Assembly (NCBI RefSeq): GCF_037338445.1 | Contig: NZ_CP147838.1 | Span: 2,294,001 to 2,358,000 of the forward strand | Source of the DNA: Salinibaculum sp. SYNS191 | Lineage (GTDB): Archaea; Halobacteriota; Halobacteria; Halobacteriales; Haloarculaceae | DNA: 64,000 nt | Direction: 5' to 3' | In this document: positions 43,253 to 51,944 of the stretch, one piece after another | Numbering within the stretch: the first letter of the stretch is position 1 | How the letters are laid out: each line of letters opens with the position of its first letter | Made by a program: the position numbers and the translations under genes | The notes under the pieces: model-generated | What the model was told of the DNA's origin: nothing | Seen by the model: only the letters and a program-made list of their open reading frames with translations | Database searches by the model: none

Positions 43253-44653
43253 TCACAGTGAGTCGGGGACCCCGTGGCTCCCGTCCTCCTCGACACCGGT
43301 GCTCTCGTCTGTCGTTTCGTCCGCCGCGCTCTCGTCTTCGTCTTCGTCCGTGCTCTCCGCTCCCTCGGTCGGGTCCGCGAGGTCCAGCGTCCCGTCGACC
43401 GACAGTTCCTCGTCGTCGGTCTCCTCGCCGTCCTCCTCGGCGGTCCCGGACTGCGACGGGCTGTCGGGACCGGCGCCCCCCGACGTGGCCTTGGCCGCGG
43501 GTTGGCCCTGCTCGGTCTGGGCCTCGACTTCGGCGGCTATCTCCGCCAGTTCGGCGTCGTCTATCGTGTCGCCCTCGCTCTCCACGTCGTCCGCGGCTCC
43601 GTCGCTGGCGGCCGCCGCCTGGTCGGGTGTCCCTTTCGGCTCCGTCGCGTCGGCTGGGCCTCTCTCCACGCCGTCCTCTGTCGCGTCCGGCCCGTCGTCG
43701 ATGTCCGCGTCCAGGCTGGCCGTGGGTTCCTCCTCGTCCGGGAGGAGCGTGGTGGCCTCGTCGTCGTCGGTCTCGGCCGGGTCGTCCCCGGGCGGGAAGT
43801 CGTCGGGGTCCGGCGGCTCGCGGATGTCACGAGCGGTCTCCAGCGGCCGTTCGGCGTCATCGCGCAGGTCCATGGCGTCGGCTCCCTCGCCGCTGGCGTA
43901 GGCGCTGGCGGACCCGGCGAGCCACTCCGCGGCCCGGGACAGCGCCCGGGACTTCTCCTTTGCGCGCTCGAAGTACGGCACCGTGTCGTCGCCCTCGCCG
44001 AAGCGGACGGCCGTGTCGAACTGGTCGGCCGCCTCGTCGAACTCCTCGCGGGCGCGCGAGAAGTCGTTCTGGGCCATCATCCACTCCCGGTCGCCGAACT
44101 CGTCCATCGCGCTGGTGAACGCGCGCCGCCCCTCGACGTAGTGTGCGTGGCCGACGCGGTAGCGCGCCTCGGCGATGCCGGCCCCGCCGATGTCGTCGAC
44201 CGCACGCCGGACGGCGTCTGTCGGCGGAAGTTCGCGGAGTTTCTCGGTCTGCCAGGCGTACTGGACCGTCCCCTCGGGGTCGACGACGACCACGGCGCGG
44301 TTGCACTGGTAGCCGCTGTCGGGGTCGACGGCCACGCCGTAGTCGGCGGCCACCGCCCCGTCGACGTCCGAGAGCAGCGGAATCCGGAGGTCGTACGCCT
44401 CGGCGAACTCCCGGTGGCTGTAGACGCTGTCGCCGGAGATGCCGACGATGGAGACGTCCTTCTGCATCGTGAAGAGGTCGAGTTGGTCGAGGTCGGTCGT
44501 CTCGCCGTCGCAGCAGGGATTGAAATCCGCGGGGTAGAAGGCCAGCACGACGATGTCGTCCCCGAGGTAGTCCGCGAGGGAAACCTCGCCGAACTCGCCG
44601 TCCGCGACGGCGGGCAGCGTGAACTCGGGGGCCTCGTCACCGTCCTCAATCAT
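43253..44653 (-). CDS. Peroxiredoxin fused to helical domain and long acidic tail
   Basis: 466 residues from ATG 44653. The N-terminal AhpC/BCP-type peroxiredoxin (1-150) has the active-site segment [11 protein letters not shown] (vicinal Cys47-Cys48), where the usual T/P-x-x-C form is changed. Residues about 150-270 are helical and repeat-like ([43 protein letters not shown]), suggestive of a TPR-type helical bundle. About 275-466 is an Asp/Glu-dominated disordered tail. Normal peroxiredoxins are 150-200 residues. The tail's role is unknown. Confidence 0.75.
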   Translation of the reverse strand: MIEDGDEAPEFTLPAVADGEFGEVSLADYLGDDIVVLAFYPADFNPCCDGETTDLDQLDLFTMQKDVSIVGISGDSVYSHREFAEAYDLRIPLLSDVDGAVAADYGVAVDPDSGYQCNRAVVVVDPEGTVQYAWQTEKLRELPPTDAVRRAVDDIGGAGIAEARYRVGHAHYVEGRRAFTSAMDEFGDREWMMAQNDFSRAREEFDEAADQFDTAVRFGEGDDTVPYFERAKEKSRALSRAAEWLAGSASAYASGEGADAMDLRDDAERPLETARDIREPPDPDDFPPGDDPAETDDDEATTLLPDEEEPTASLDADIDDGPDATEDGVERGPADATEPKGTPDQAAAASDGAADDVESEGDTIDDAELAEIAAEVEAQTEQGQPAAKATSGGAGPDSPSQSGTAEEDGEETDDEELSVDGTLDLADPTEGAESTDEDEDESAADETTDESTGVEEDGSHGVPDSL

Positions 44654-44746
44654 TGTCAGGAATTCCCCGCACGCACACTTAACCCTGGGGGCTGCTGGCA
44701 CCGCGCGGGGCGGGGCGCTTTTGCCCGCCGCCCGACAACGACCGGT

Positions 44747-45247
44747 GTGGAACTCCACGTCCGCTACGAGGGCGACGACGACCCGAAGAAGTGCACGGCC
44801 CGCAAGCTCGACCGGCTGGGCCACGCGACGCTGCACCGGTCGGCCCGGGCGACGCCGCCGGGCATCGTCCTCAACCCCTTCGCCGAGCAGGCGCTCTCGC
44901 CCGCGGACGCCGAGTCCGGTCCGGACCGGCTCGTGGCGCTGGACTGCTCGTGGGAGACCGCCGAGCGGGAGGCCTTCGACCTCGACGGTCCCCAGCGCTC
45001 GCTGCCCTTCCTGGTCGCGGCCAATCCCGTCAACTACGGGACTGCCTTCCAGTTGAACACCGTGGAGGCATTCGCCGGCGCGCTCGCGATTCTCGGCGAG
45101 CGCGAGCAGGCCGCGGACATCCTCTCGACGTTCTCGTGGGGGCCGACCTTTCTCGACCTGAACGAGGAACCGCTCCGGCGGTACGCCGACTGTGCGGACT
45201 CGACGGACGTCGTCGCCGTCCAGGACGACTACCTCGCCGACGAGTAG
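44747..45247 (+). CDS. tsr3: 18S/16S rRNA aminocarboxypropyltransferase Tsr3
   Basis: 166 residues from GTG 44747 (DUF367). It transfers the acp group from SAM to a small-subunit rRNA nucleotide late in ribosome maturation. Family text: [54 protein letters not shown]. The position next to L40e-type genes is not adjacent enough to claim an operon. It diverges from the peroxiredoxin gene by 93 bp. Confidence 0.9.
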   Translation: MELHVRYEGDDDPKKCTARKLDRLGHATLHRSARATPPGIVLNPFAEQALSPADAESGPDRLVALDCSWETAEREAFDLDGPQRSLPFLVAANPVNYGTAFQLNTVEAFAGALAILGEREQAADILSTFSWGPTFLDLNEEPLRRYADCADSTDVVAVQDDYLADE

Positions 45248-45277
45248 CGGGGCGACGCGTTGCCCCGCGCACTGCGG

Positions 45278-46330
45278 CTAGAAGCCCGGGCCGTCGGAGC
45301 TCACGTCGAGGGGACTCGACGGCAGCCCCGCGGGCGGTTCGGGATCGTTGTACCCGCCGGGAGCCACGTCGTTGGGGGCGTCCGGGTAGAACAGCGCGGC
45401 CAGGCGCTGGATGTGCAGTCGACCCACGTCGAGTTCGAACTGCCCGCCGCCGTACATCGCGATGTCGCGCTCGAAGCAGTAGTCCAGCGTCGCCAGCAGG
45501 CGCTCGACGCTGCCAAAGCGGGAGGGCTTGATGTTGAGCCAGGACGGCTCGAAGGGCAGGGCCTCGACGTCCTCGATGCCGTGAATCGGTGCGTCCCACG
45601 CGACGCGGTCTTCGCGGCCCTCGAACAGTGGCCGCGTGGCATTCGTCAGTGCGGGGTCTTCCACGACCGCGTCCGGGAAGGCATCGAGCAGGCGCTCGTA
45701 GAGGTCGGGGTCCGGCGGCGTCTCGACCTCGGTGCCCTCGTAGTGGCCCTTGAAATCCAGCGTGCGGACCGCTCCCGTTTCGGCCAGGTCGTCGATGACC
45801 TCCGGCGTCCAGTTGGGCGTCGGGTCGAGTTTGAACTCCACGTCGGGGTCGCGCTCCAGCAGGCGGTGGACGCGGTCGGTCGTCGGCGGCTCGTCGCTCT
45901 CGGCCGCCGAGAGGCGGGTGCTGACGACGAAGCGCACGGGGTCGACCGAGCGGTCGAGGAGGTCGGCCAGCGTCGTGTCGGCCTGGCGGAGCGCCAGGTC
46001 GAGCGCGGCGCTCTCGAAGCCCCACCGCCGGTAGTTGTGGAACACCTCGCGGTCGATGGGGTCGGGAAAGAGGTCGGTCTCCGCCAGCAATCCCGAGAAG
46101 GAGTCGAGCGTGTACTCGCCGGCCAGCGGAAGGTCCAGCGCGTCCCACTTCGCGGGGTCGTGTTCGTCGGCGTCGTAGGTCACGTCCTCGCCGCGGCCGG
46201 TCGCGCCGTCGCCCGACAGCGAGACGACGGTCGTTGCGCGGGTGAACCCGCTGGAGGTGTCGCGTTCGTGCCGGTCGACGGAGACTGTCTCGACGGTCAG
46301 CGGGAGGTCGGCGACGTGGTCGTAGAGCAT
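45278..46330 (-). CDS. Enolase-superfamily enzyme (mandelate racemase/muconate lactonizing-like)
   Basis: 350 residues from ATG 46330. An N-terminal capping domain (about 1-110), then a modified TIM barrel with [22 protein letters not shown] and VVEDPAL for the Lys/Asp/Glu positions of the superfamily. The barrel's last strand has [11 protein letters not shown]-like text ([13 protein letters not shown]). It could be o-succinylbenzoate synthase or a sugar-acid dehydratase; haloarchaea make menaquinone, but no men genes are adjacent. Assignment to a reaction is not possible here. Confidence 0.7.
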   Translation of the reverse strand: MLYDHVADLPLTVETVSVDRHERDTSSGFTRATTVVSLSGDGATGRGEDVTYDADEHDPAKWDALDLPLAGEYTLDSFSGLLAETDLFPDPIDREVFHNYRRWGFESAALDLALRQADTTLADLLDRSVDPVRFVVSTRLSAAESDEPPTTDRVHRLLERDPDVEFKLDPTPNWTPEVIDDLAETGAVRTLDFKGHYEGTEVETPPDPDLYERLLDAFPDAVVEDPALTNATRPLFEGREDRVAWDAPIHGIEDVEALPFEPSWLNIKPSRFGSVERLLATLDYCFERDIAMYGGGQFELDVGRLHIQRLAALFYPDAPNDVAPGGYNDPEPPAGLPSSPLDVSSDGPGF

Positions 46331-46412
46331 AGGATGGACGACGGTCCGCGGAGGAATAACGGCTCGGGCCGAGACCACGACGCTTAAGCGCGCCCGGGAG
46401 AAATCGACGGGT

Positions 46413-46562
46413 ATGGCTCGATTCGAGAAGGCAGAAGCGCGCATCTTCACGAAGCAGATTTGCATGCGCTGTAACGCCCGCAACGCGCAGCGAGCGACCC
46501 AGTGTCGCAAGTGCGGCTACGGCAAACTCCGCCCGAAGGCACGCGAGACCCGGAGCACGTAG
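46413..46562 (+). CDS. rpl40e: 50S ribosomal protein L40e
   Basis: 49 residues: [12 protein letters not shown] start, zinc pairs CMRC and CRKC. The basic C-terminus ([12 protein letters not shown]) is typical of archaeal L40e. A TATA-like CGCTTAAG about 28 nt upstream indicates a nearly leaderless mRNA. Confidence 0.96.
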   Translation: MARFEKAEARIFTKQICMRCNARNAQRATQCRKCGYGKLRPKARETRST

Positions 46563-46687
46563 TTCCTCTCTGTTCTCTCGCCGCCACCCGGCACCACTAG
46601 CGGCGTCTCCATCTCTTTCCGACTGAACCCCCGCCGAGCGCCTGCTCAGCGGCGGCCCTACACTCCCAGACTATCTTTGGTGGTTAA

Positions 46688-46732
46688 TACCATTAGAAAC
46701 CATTCAATGGTAATCAGCGACGGGTTTATATG
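46688..46732 (+). promoter_or_regulatory. Promoter with inverted repeat before the zinc-finger gene
   Basis: TACCATT-n11-AATGGTA (46688-46712) is a perfect 7-bp inverted repeat, with an extra CCATT inside. Thirteen bases later is TTTATATG (46725-46732), a strong TATA 25-32 nt before the ATG at 46757. The repeat sits where BRE/activator or repressor proteins bind. Confidence 0.5.
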
Positions 46733-46756
46733 TGTCGCGCGACTATCTTCACGTGC

Positions 46757-47071
46757 ATGCCACCAGTTACCAGCCAGTCGTCGACCACGACGGACGCGTC
46801 AGGGCGAAAGAGCACGCTCTTTTGCCCGGCGTGCGGGCACGCGAGCCCTGTGGACGGGGACTGGCGGGTCCAGGCACGCGGAGATCACGTCGCCTACGAC
46901 TGCCCGGTCTGTGACGAGACGATTGCGGAGCGCCCACGCCATGCGAGCGCGTCCTCGACCTCGATGTCCCGCGGCCCGTCCGTCGACGGGTCGCTGCTCG
47001 CCCGGTCGCTCCGGCTCTCAGCCGCCTGGACGGCATGGCCGTACACGCGACGCGCGTGTGCACTTCGGTAG
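46757..47071 (+). CDS. Zinc-ribbon protein of DUF8106 type (hypothetical)
   Basis: 104 residues from ATG 46757. One four-Cys ribbon: FCPACGHASP and DCPVCDETIAERP. The N-terminus is Ser/Thr-rich and the C-terminus is Arg/Ser-rich with no conserved motif. It resembles a haloarchaeal zinc-ribbon family (DUF8106, tentative). The end of the frame runs toward a 44-bp tandem repeat. Function unknown; probably regulated through the inverted repeat upstream. Confidence 0.6.
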   Translation: MPPVTSQSSTTTDASGRKSTLFCPACGHASPVDGDWRVQARGDHVAYDCPVCDETIAERPRHASASSTSMSRGPSVDGSLLARSLRLSAAWTAWPYTRRACALR

Positions 47072-47118
47072 TTCCCCCCCTTACGCAACTACCACCTCTC
47101 TCACAACCACACGACAAT

Positions 47119-47293
47119 CCCGTACCGGCCACCCGGACCGTTCACCCCTCCGGGTACTTCGTCCCGTACCGGCCACCCGGACCGTTCACCCCTCCGGGTA
47201 CTTCGTCCCGTACCGGCCACCCGGACCGTTCACCCCTCCGGGTACTTCGTCCCGTACCGGCCACCCGGACCGTTCACCCCTCCGGGTACTTCG
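47119..47293. repeat. Four tandem copies of a 44-bp unit
   Basis: Units start at 47119, 47163, 47207 and 47251, are identical, and the last breaks one base short at 47294. Each begins CCCGTACCGGCCACCCGGAC and ends CCTCCGGGTACTTCG. Within a unit ACCCGGA pairs with TCCGGGT, and across unit borders GGTAC pairs with GTACC, so alternative hairpins form. The final copy contains the stop and last codons (KYPEG) of the MBL gene on the minus strand, indicating that the gene's 3' end was duplicated. Confidence 0.9.
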
Positions 47294-47900
47294 GTTCGCG
47301 TTTCTCTGCCCGTGAGAGGGCCGTCTCCACCACGTCGCGCACGTCGCCGTGGAACGTGTCGCCGTGACCGGAGTACATGTACTCGACGCTGTCGGGCATC
47401 CGCTCCAGTAGCGTCCGAATCGACTCGATGAGTCGCTCGCGGCTCATCCCGTCGTGGCTCTCCCCCGGGAAGTCCGTCCGACCGAAACTCCCGTAGTCGA
47501 ACGCGCCGTCGTTGTGGACCACCACGTCCCCGGAGAACAGCGACGACTCGCTCACGAGCGAGACGTGGTCGTCGCCGTGGCCTGGCGTGTACACGACGTC
47601 ACACGCCTCCGAACCGACCGTCACGGTGTCCCCGTCCGCGAGTTCGTGCGTCCGCACGGGGTGGTCGGCGTAGGCGTAACAGTCCGCGTCGAAGGCCTCG
47701 ACGACGGCATCCAGTTGCGCGACGTGGTCGCTGTGCTGGTGGGTCACCACCACCTTCGAAAGGTCGTCTGTGTGTTCCCGTATCGTGTCGACGACGCCGT
47801 CCATCGCGCCGGCGTCGACCAGCGTCGGCTCTGTCCCCAGCGCGAGGTAGGCGTTGCAGGTGAACACGTCCGCGTCCGCCGTGACGTTGTAGACGTCCAT
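47274..47900 (-). CDS. MBL-fold metallohydrolase, glyoxalase II-like
   Basis: 208 residues from ATG 47900. The metal motif VVTHQHSDHVAQ, with HGDDH, SGDVVVHNDG and SGHGDTFHGD completing the ligands. It is the compact form of the family, typical of haloarchaeal hydroxyacylglutathione-hydrolase-like proteins. Its last codons and stop lie inside the fourth tandem unit. It is followed upstream by hsp20 (68 bp). Confidence 0.85.
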   Translation of the reverse strand: MDVYNVTADADVFTCNAYLALGTEPTLVDAGAMDGVVDTIREHTDDLSKVVVTHQHSDHVAQLDAVVEAFDADCYAYADHPVRTHELADGDTVTVGSEACDVVYTPGHGDDHVSLVSESSLFSGDVVVHNDGAFDYGSFGRTDFPGESHDGMSRERLIESIRTLLERMPDSVEYMYSGHGDTFHGDVRDVVETALSRAEKREPKYPEG

Positions 47901-47968
47901 ACCGAGGGGTGGGACTGCGCAGGCTTGAAACTGGGGTGGAAAAGTGGCTGTGCGAGTATCCGACGCAG

Positions 47969-48406
47969 CTACTCGATGTCGATGACGTGGGTGTCGTCCG
48001 CGGGTTCTTCCTCCGTCGGGACGACGACTTCGAGGACGCCGTTGTGGTAGGTCGCCGTGATGTCGTCGGTCACCACGTCGCCGTCGATGTGGACGCGCTC
48101 GTGGACGTGTCGGCTGTGACGGCGGGTGCCGTGGCTGGTCTCTTCGGAGACGTCGCTCTCGCCGCGGACGGTGAGGGAACCGTCCTCGAAGCTGATGGTG
48201 AGGTCGTCCTTCTCGAAGCCGGGGAGGTCGGCCATCACGACGTAGCCGTCGTCGGTCGGCTCGACGGAGAGGTTCGTGTCGGTCCGCCAGTCCTCGGTCC
48301 GGGGTCGGGATGTGGAACCGAACGCCGGCGTCTCGTCCAGCATGGACCAGCGCATCTGTTCGAAGAGGCGATTCATCTGCTCGAACGGGTCGTTTCTGAA
48401 AGCCAT
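47969..48406 (-). CDS. hsp20: Small heat-shock protein, Hsp20 family
   Basis: 145 residues from ATG 48406. The alpha-crystallin domain (about 45-140) has VMADLPGFEKDDLTISFEDG, HVHERVHI and NGVLEVVVP, the A-x-x-x-N-G-V-L motif. The N-terminus is Met/Phe-rich (DPFEQMNRLFEQM), as needed for oligomer assembly. The usual C-terminal IxI is replaced by VIDIE. It holds unfolded proteins in an ATP-independent way. The AT-rich 200-bp region upstream holds its heat-regulated promoter, shared with the divergent DUF5786 gene. Confidence 0.93.
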   Translation of the reverse strand: MAFRNDPFEQMNRLFEQMRWSMLDETPAFGSTSRPRTEDWRTDTNLSVEPTDDGYVVMADLPGFEKDDLTISFEDGSLTVRGESDVSEETSHGTRRHSRHVHERVHIDGDVVTDDITATYHNGVLEVVVPTEEEPADDTHVIDIE

Positions 48407-48604
48407 AATCAGGTAGTATTGGGCGAGAATAATATTAAGATTGGCGAGAAATATGCTATCACGTGTTCGATAGACGTAAAAAAATCTCGGTATGTGTCCG
48501 GTTTGTGGAATCTGAACAGGTTGTCCGCTCTCGGGACAGCAGCCGTGTGTGGACGAACTCCTGCCCGATTGATTTTTCAGTCTGAACCCCCAAATACCGC
48601 GTGT
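48407..48604. promoter_or_regulatory. Divergent AT-rich promoter region of hsp20 and DUF5786 gene
   Basis: 198 bp with AT-rich stretches near 48425-48440 (AATAATATTAAG) and 48570-48575 (GATTTTTC). The first, on the minus strand, lies 20-35 nt from the hsp20 start and is the best TATA candidate. No gene is seen. Confidence 0.4.
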
Positions 48605-48784
48605 ATGGGGTTCGGGAGTTACGACGAATCCGAACAGGAAAATCAGGAGTACGACACTGACCTCGAAGACGAGGACGGTGTAAACGCTGCAGAGAACACA
48701 CACGACGGCGAAGTCGAGTACGAGTTCACCGCTTCGAACGACGAATTGCTGGACCGACTGCAGGACATCAAGGAGAACACGTAG
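48605..48784 (+). CDS. DUF5786 small acidic protein (59 aa)
   Basis: 59 residues, MGFGSYDESEQENQEYD start, with a strongly acidic middle and a C-terminal helix ending LLDRLQDIKENT. This matches the haloarchaeal DUF5786 family, almost invariant in length. Function unknown. It is separated by two bases from the DUF99 gene, so the two are an operon. Confidence 0.85.
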   Translation: MGFGSYDESEQENQEYDTDLEDEDGVNAAENTHDGEVEYEFTASNDELLDRLQDIKENT

Positions 48785-48786
48785 CC

Positions 48787-49359
48787 GTGAAGGCCGGGGT
48801 CCGCGCCCTCGGCGTCGCGGAGTCGTATCGCGCGGACCGCAGCACGCTCGCCGGTGCCGTCGTCCGGGCGGACCGCGTCACCGAGGACTTCGTCTTCGGG
48901 ACGTGTACCGTCGGCGGAACCGACGCCACCCCCGCCATCGAAGCGCTCTTCGAGCGGCTGGACCGCGAGGACGTGCGCTATCTGTTCGTCGCCGGTATCG
49001 CTCCCGCCTGGTTCAACGTCGTCGACCTCCACGCCCTCGCCGACGCCACCGGGCGACCCGTCCTGTCGGTATCTTTCGAGGACAGCCCCGGGCTGGCGGG
49101 GGCGATTCGCGAGGCCTTCGACGGCGACGCGGCCGCGCGGCGGCTGTCGACCTACCGCGCCCAGCCAGAGCGCCGGCGCGTCGCCGTGAACGACGAGACG
49201 GTGTTCGTCCGTGGCGTCGGCATCGACGACGCCGAGGCCGCCGACGCCGTGCGCGCGTTCACGCCCGAGGGCGGCCGGCCGGAACCGCTCCGCGTCGCCC
49301 GCAGCGCCGCCCGCGCGGCCGAGCAGTTCCGCGCCCGGCTGACCGGCGACGGAGAGTAG
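48787..49359 (+). CDS. DUF99 / UPF0215 protein, endonuclease-V-like fold
   Basis: 190 residues from GTG 48787. Conserved family text LFVAGIAPAWFNVVDLHALA and VLSVSFEDSPGL. DUF99 proteins are structurally related to endonuclease V but usually keep only some of the acidic residues. A nucleic-acid role is plausible. It directly precedes a uracil-DNA glycosylase gene (31 bp), which supports a DNA-repair context by inference. Confidence 0.8.
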   Translation: MKAGVRALGVAESYRADRSTLAGAVVRADRVTEDFVFGTCTVGGTDATPAIEALFERLDREDVRYLFVAGIAPAWFNVVDLHALADATGRPVLSVSFEDSPGLAGAIREAFDGDAAARRLSTYRAQPERRRVAVNDETVFVRGVGIDDAEAADAVRAFTPEGGRPEPLRVARSAARAAEQFRARLTGDGE

Positions 49360-49390
49360 CTTCTTTGGTCGCCCGCGGCGTCCGTGGGGT

Positions 49391-49999
49391 ATGGACGACA
49401 GCACGGCAGAGGACCTGGCCTGTATGGACGGGCTGACCGTGGCGGGATGCGAGCGCTGTCCCGCACTGGTCGCGTCCCGGAGCCGCATCGTCAACGGGGT
49501 CGGTCCCGCGGACGCGGCCCTCCTGTTCGTCGGGGAGGCCCCCGGCGCGAACGAGGACCGCGAGGGCGAACCCTTCGTCGGCCGCAGCGGCGACGTACTC
49601 GACGACGGCCTCCGTGAGATCGGTCTCGCCAGGGCGGACGTGCGCATCACGAACTGCGTGCGGTGTCGGCCACCCGAGAACCGCGACCCGCACGTCGAGG
49701 AACTGGCGAACTGCCGGGGGTACCTGGAGGCGGAACTCCGGCGGGTCGACCCGGAACTGGTCGTCACGCTCGGGAAGGTCCCGGCCGAGCACCTGCTGGG
49801 GCGTGACGTGGCCGTCACGAGCGAGGCCGGCGATGTGGACGACTGCACGGTCGACGGGGAGACCTACCGCGTCATGCTCTCGGTCCACCCGGCGGCGACG
49901 CTGTACGACCCGAGTCAGAAAGAGACGTTCGCGGACACGCTCCGGGCGGCCGCAGAGTACGCCGGCGAGGGCGGGCAGTCGACGCTCGGCTCCTTCTAG
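49391..49999 (+). CDS. Family 4 uracil-DNA glycosylase (Fe-S)
   Basis: 202 residues. It removes uracil from DNA. The iron-sulfur ligands are Cys20, Cys23, Cys92 and Cys108. Motif A GEAPGANEDREGEPFVGRSG and motif B SVHPAA match thermophilic family-4 UDGs. Its TAG overlaps the phnE TAG through a shared CTAG (49996-49999). Repair genes hjc and ligA are at the start of this window but far away. Confidence 0.9.
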   Translation: MDDSTAEDLACMDGLTVAGCERCPALVASRSRIVNGVGPADAALLFVGEAPGANEDREGEPFVGRSGDVLDDGLREIGLARADVRITNCVRCRPPENRDPHVEELANCRGYLEAELRRVDPELVVTLGKVPAEHLLGRDVAVTSEAGDVDDCTVDGETYRVMLSVHPAATLYDPSQKETFADTLRAAAEYAGEGGQSTLGSF

Positions 50000-51066
50000 C
50001 GGCTCATCCCGAGCCACTTGCCGGGGTTGAACAGGTCGAGCAGTGCGCCGACGAAGCCACGCTTTTCCTGTTCGCCCGGGCGCAGGTACGCGCGGATGCG
50101 CGAGGAGACGAGTTCGATGGAGAGGACGATGACGATGACCGCCACGATACCGGCGGCGGCGGTCGGATACTCGAGCAGGCCGAGGCGGCCGTCGATGTAC
50201 ATCCCGAGGCCGCCGACGCCGAGCACGCCCAGCGTGATGGCGATGCGGGTGTTGATTTCGAGGATGTACAGCGTCCAGGCGATGAAGGAGTTGGTCACCT
50301 GGGAGAGCATCCCGAAGATGACGACCTGCGCGCGGTTCCCGCCGGTCGAGCGGATGGCCTCGATGGGGCCGTCGTCGATCTCCTCCAGTTCGTCGGTGAA
50401 CAGGCGGCCGAGGTTCCCGACGGTGTCGGTCGTGATGGCGAGCACACCCGTGGCGGGGCTGATGCCGAGAATCGGGATGTAGATGAGCAGCCAGACGATG
50501 GCCGGGATGGCGCGGATGGTCGACATCGTGCCGCGGAAGATGAAGTTGAAGGGGAACGGGATGACGCGCTCCGAGCCGAGCACACCGAACAGGAGCGCGA
50601 ACGGGAAGCCGAGCACCGTGCCGGTGAACCCCGCTGCGACGGTGGTGTAGGCCGCGGAGATGATGACGTTCCCGTTTCCGGCGGTCGCCTGTGCCAGCGT
50701 GTCCATGATGTGCGTCGGCCAGACGCCGGGAATGATGCCCCATAGCATGCCGAACTCCCAGGTGAACAGCGTGGTCGAGAGCGCGGCGAAGCCCTTGATC
50801 TCGTTTTCCTTCGTGTAGGTCGTCAGGTCTTCGAAGTTCGGGGGGAGGAGACCGCCGACGAACCTGCTGAACTCACGCTGTGCGCGTGGTGTGGTGAGGT
50901 CGGCGAAGTTGAACCCGAGGAAGTCCAGGAAGACGAAGTACGTGAGATAGACGATCGTCAGGAACGCGGTGACGTACAGCCCCCGGCGAATCATTCGCTT
51001 GCGCCAGAGGCGCTGTCGCGCGTCTTCGATGTTCTGTGCCAGCTCTGATGCGTCGTCGGTTGCCAT
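49996..51066 (-). CDS. phnE: Phosphonate/phosphate-type ABC transporter permease PhnE
   Basis: 356 residues with about six helices. The permease coupling segment EAIRSTGGNRAQVVIFGML and FRGTMSTIRAIPAIVWLLI match PhnE of the phosphonate/phosphite transporters. The stop overlaps the convergent UDG by four bases; the start overlaps the phnC stop. It forms the membrane channel for the substrate captured by PhnD. Confidence 0.9.
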   Translation of the reverse strand: MATDDASELAQNIEDARQRLWRKRMIRRGLYVTAFLTIVYLTYFVFLDFLGFNFADLTTPRAQREFSRFVGGLLPPNFEDLTTYTKENEIKGFAALSTTLFTWEFGMLWGIIPGVWPTHIMDTLAQATAGNGNVIISAAYTTVAAGFTGTVLGFPFALLFGVLGSERVIPFPFNFIFRGTMSTIRAIPAIVWLLIYIPILGISPATGVLAITTDTVGNLGRLFTDELEEIDDGPIEAIRSTGGNRAQVVIFGMLSQVTNSFIAWTLYILEINTRIAITLGVLGVGGLGMYIDGRLGLLEYPTAAAGIVAVIVIVLSIELVSSRIRAYLRPGEQEKRGFVGALLDLFNPGKWLGMSR

Positions 51067-51878
51067 TATGACTCCCTCTCGATGCTTTTTGCGGTCTGGT
51101 GGTCGGCCTCGACGGAACTGTCTCCCTGCTCGCTCTGGCCGACTGTCTTCACGACCTCGTCCTCGTCGTAGTAGATGTCGGAGACGACGTCCATCGTGAG
51201 GTCGTCCTTCCCGCCGTCGAAGACGACCTCGCCGTCGCGCAGGCCGATAAAGCGCTCACCGAACGCCCGGGCGATGTTGACCTGGTGGAGGCTCGTTATC
51301 GTCGTGAGTTCGCGCTCGTCGGCCGCGGCGCGCAGGTAGCCCATCACGTCCTCGGCGGCCTTCGGGTCGAGGCTGGCGACGGGTTCGTCCGCCAGGAGCA
51401 ACTGCGGGTCCTGGGTGAGCGCGCGGGCGATGCCGACGCGCTGTTGCTGCCCGCCGCTCATGCTGTCGGCCCGCTGCCCGGCCTCGTCGAGCAGGCCGAC
51501 CGTGTCGAGGGCGTTCAGCGCCATCCGTTCGACGTCGTCGCCGTACTGCGTGGTGACGCTGCGGGCGACGCCGGTGCGGTTGAGCGCCCCCGTCAGCGCG
51601 TTGCGGTACGCGCTCATGCTCTCGACGAGGTTGTGCATCTGGAACACCATCGCCACGTCCGACCGGGTGCCTGCCACCGCCTCGTCGCCGACGTAGATTT
51701 CGCCCGATGTGGGTGATTCGAGTCCGTTCAGCAGGCGCAGGAGGGTCGATTTCCCGGCGCCGGAGGGACCGAGCAACACCATGAACTCGCCGTCCTCGAC
51801 GGTGAAGGAGACGTCGTCGAGGGCGACGGTGTCCTCGCCGTATACCTTGCTGACGCCGTCGATGGTTATTGTGGCCAT
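51066..51878 (-). CDS. phnC: Phosphonate-type ABC transporter ATP-binding protein PhnC
   Basis: 270 residues. Walker A GPSGAGKST, ABC signature MSGGQQQRVGIARAL and Walker B LLLADEPVASLDP. The PhnC-like text NLVESMSAYRNALTGAL follows the Q-loop. An acidic tail (about 235-270) is a halophilic extension. It overlaps phnE by one base and follows phnD after 66 bp. Confidence 0.93.
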   Translation of the reverse strand: MATITIDGVSKVYGEDTVALDDVSFTVEDGEFMVLLGPSGAGKSTLLRLLNGLESPTSGEIYVGDEAVAGTRSDVAMVFQMHNLVESMSAYRNALTGALNRTGVARSVTTQYGDDVERMALNALDTVGLLDEAGQRADSMSGGQQQRVGIARALTQDPQLLLADEPVASLDPKAAEDVMGYLRAAADERELTTITSLHQVNIARAFGERFIGLRDGEVVFDGGKDDLTMDVVSDIYYDEDEVVKTVGQSEQGDSSVEADHQTAKSIERES

Positions 51879-51944
51879 CTAAGTTCCTCTTTGTCTGGTC
51901 TGTGAGTAAAAATATGGCTGTTCGTCAAGCTACAGTGTGGAGTG

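Noticed and set aside
47119-47293. CRISPR array
   Set aside because: The 44-bp units are identical and directly adjacent, with no variable spacers and no cas genes nearby. They are a tandem repeat.
46677-47315. 212-codon frame with Pro/Arg repeats across the tandem array
   Set aside because: The 44-bp unit shifts frame each copy. The repetitive peptide is an artefact of the DNA repeat, and the zinc-ribbon gene in another frame explains the left part.
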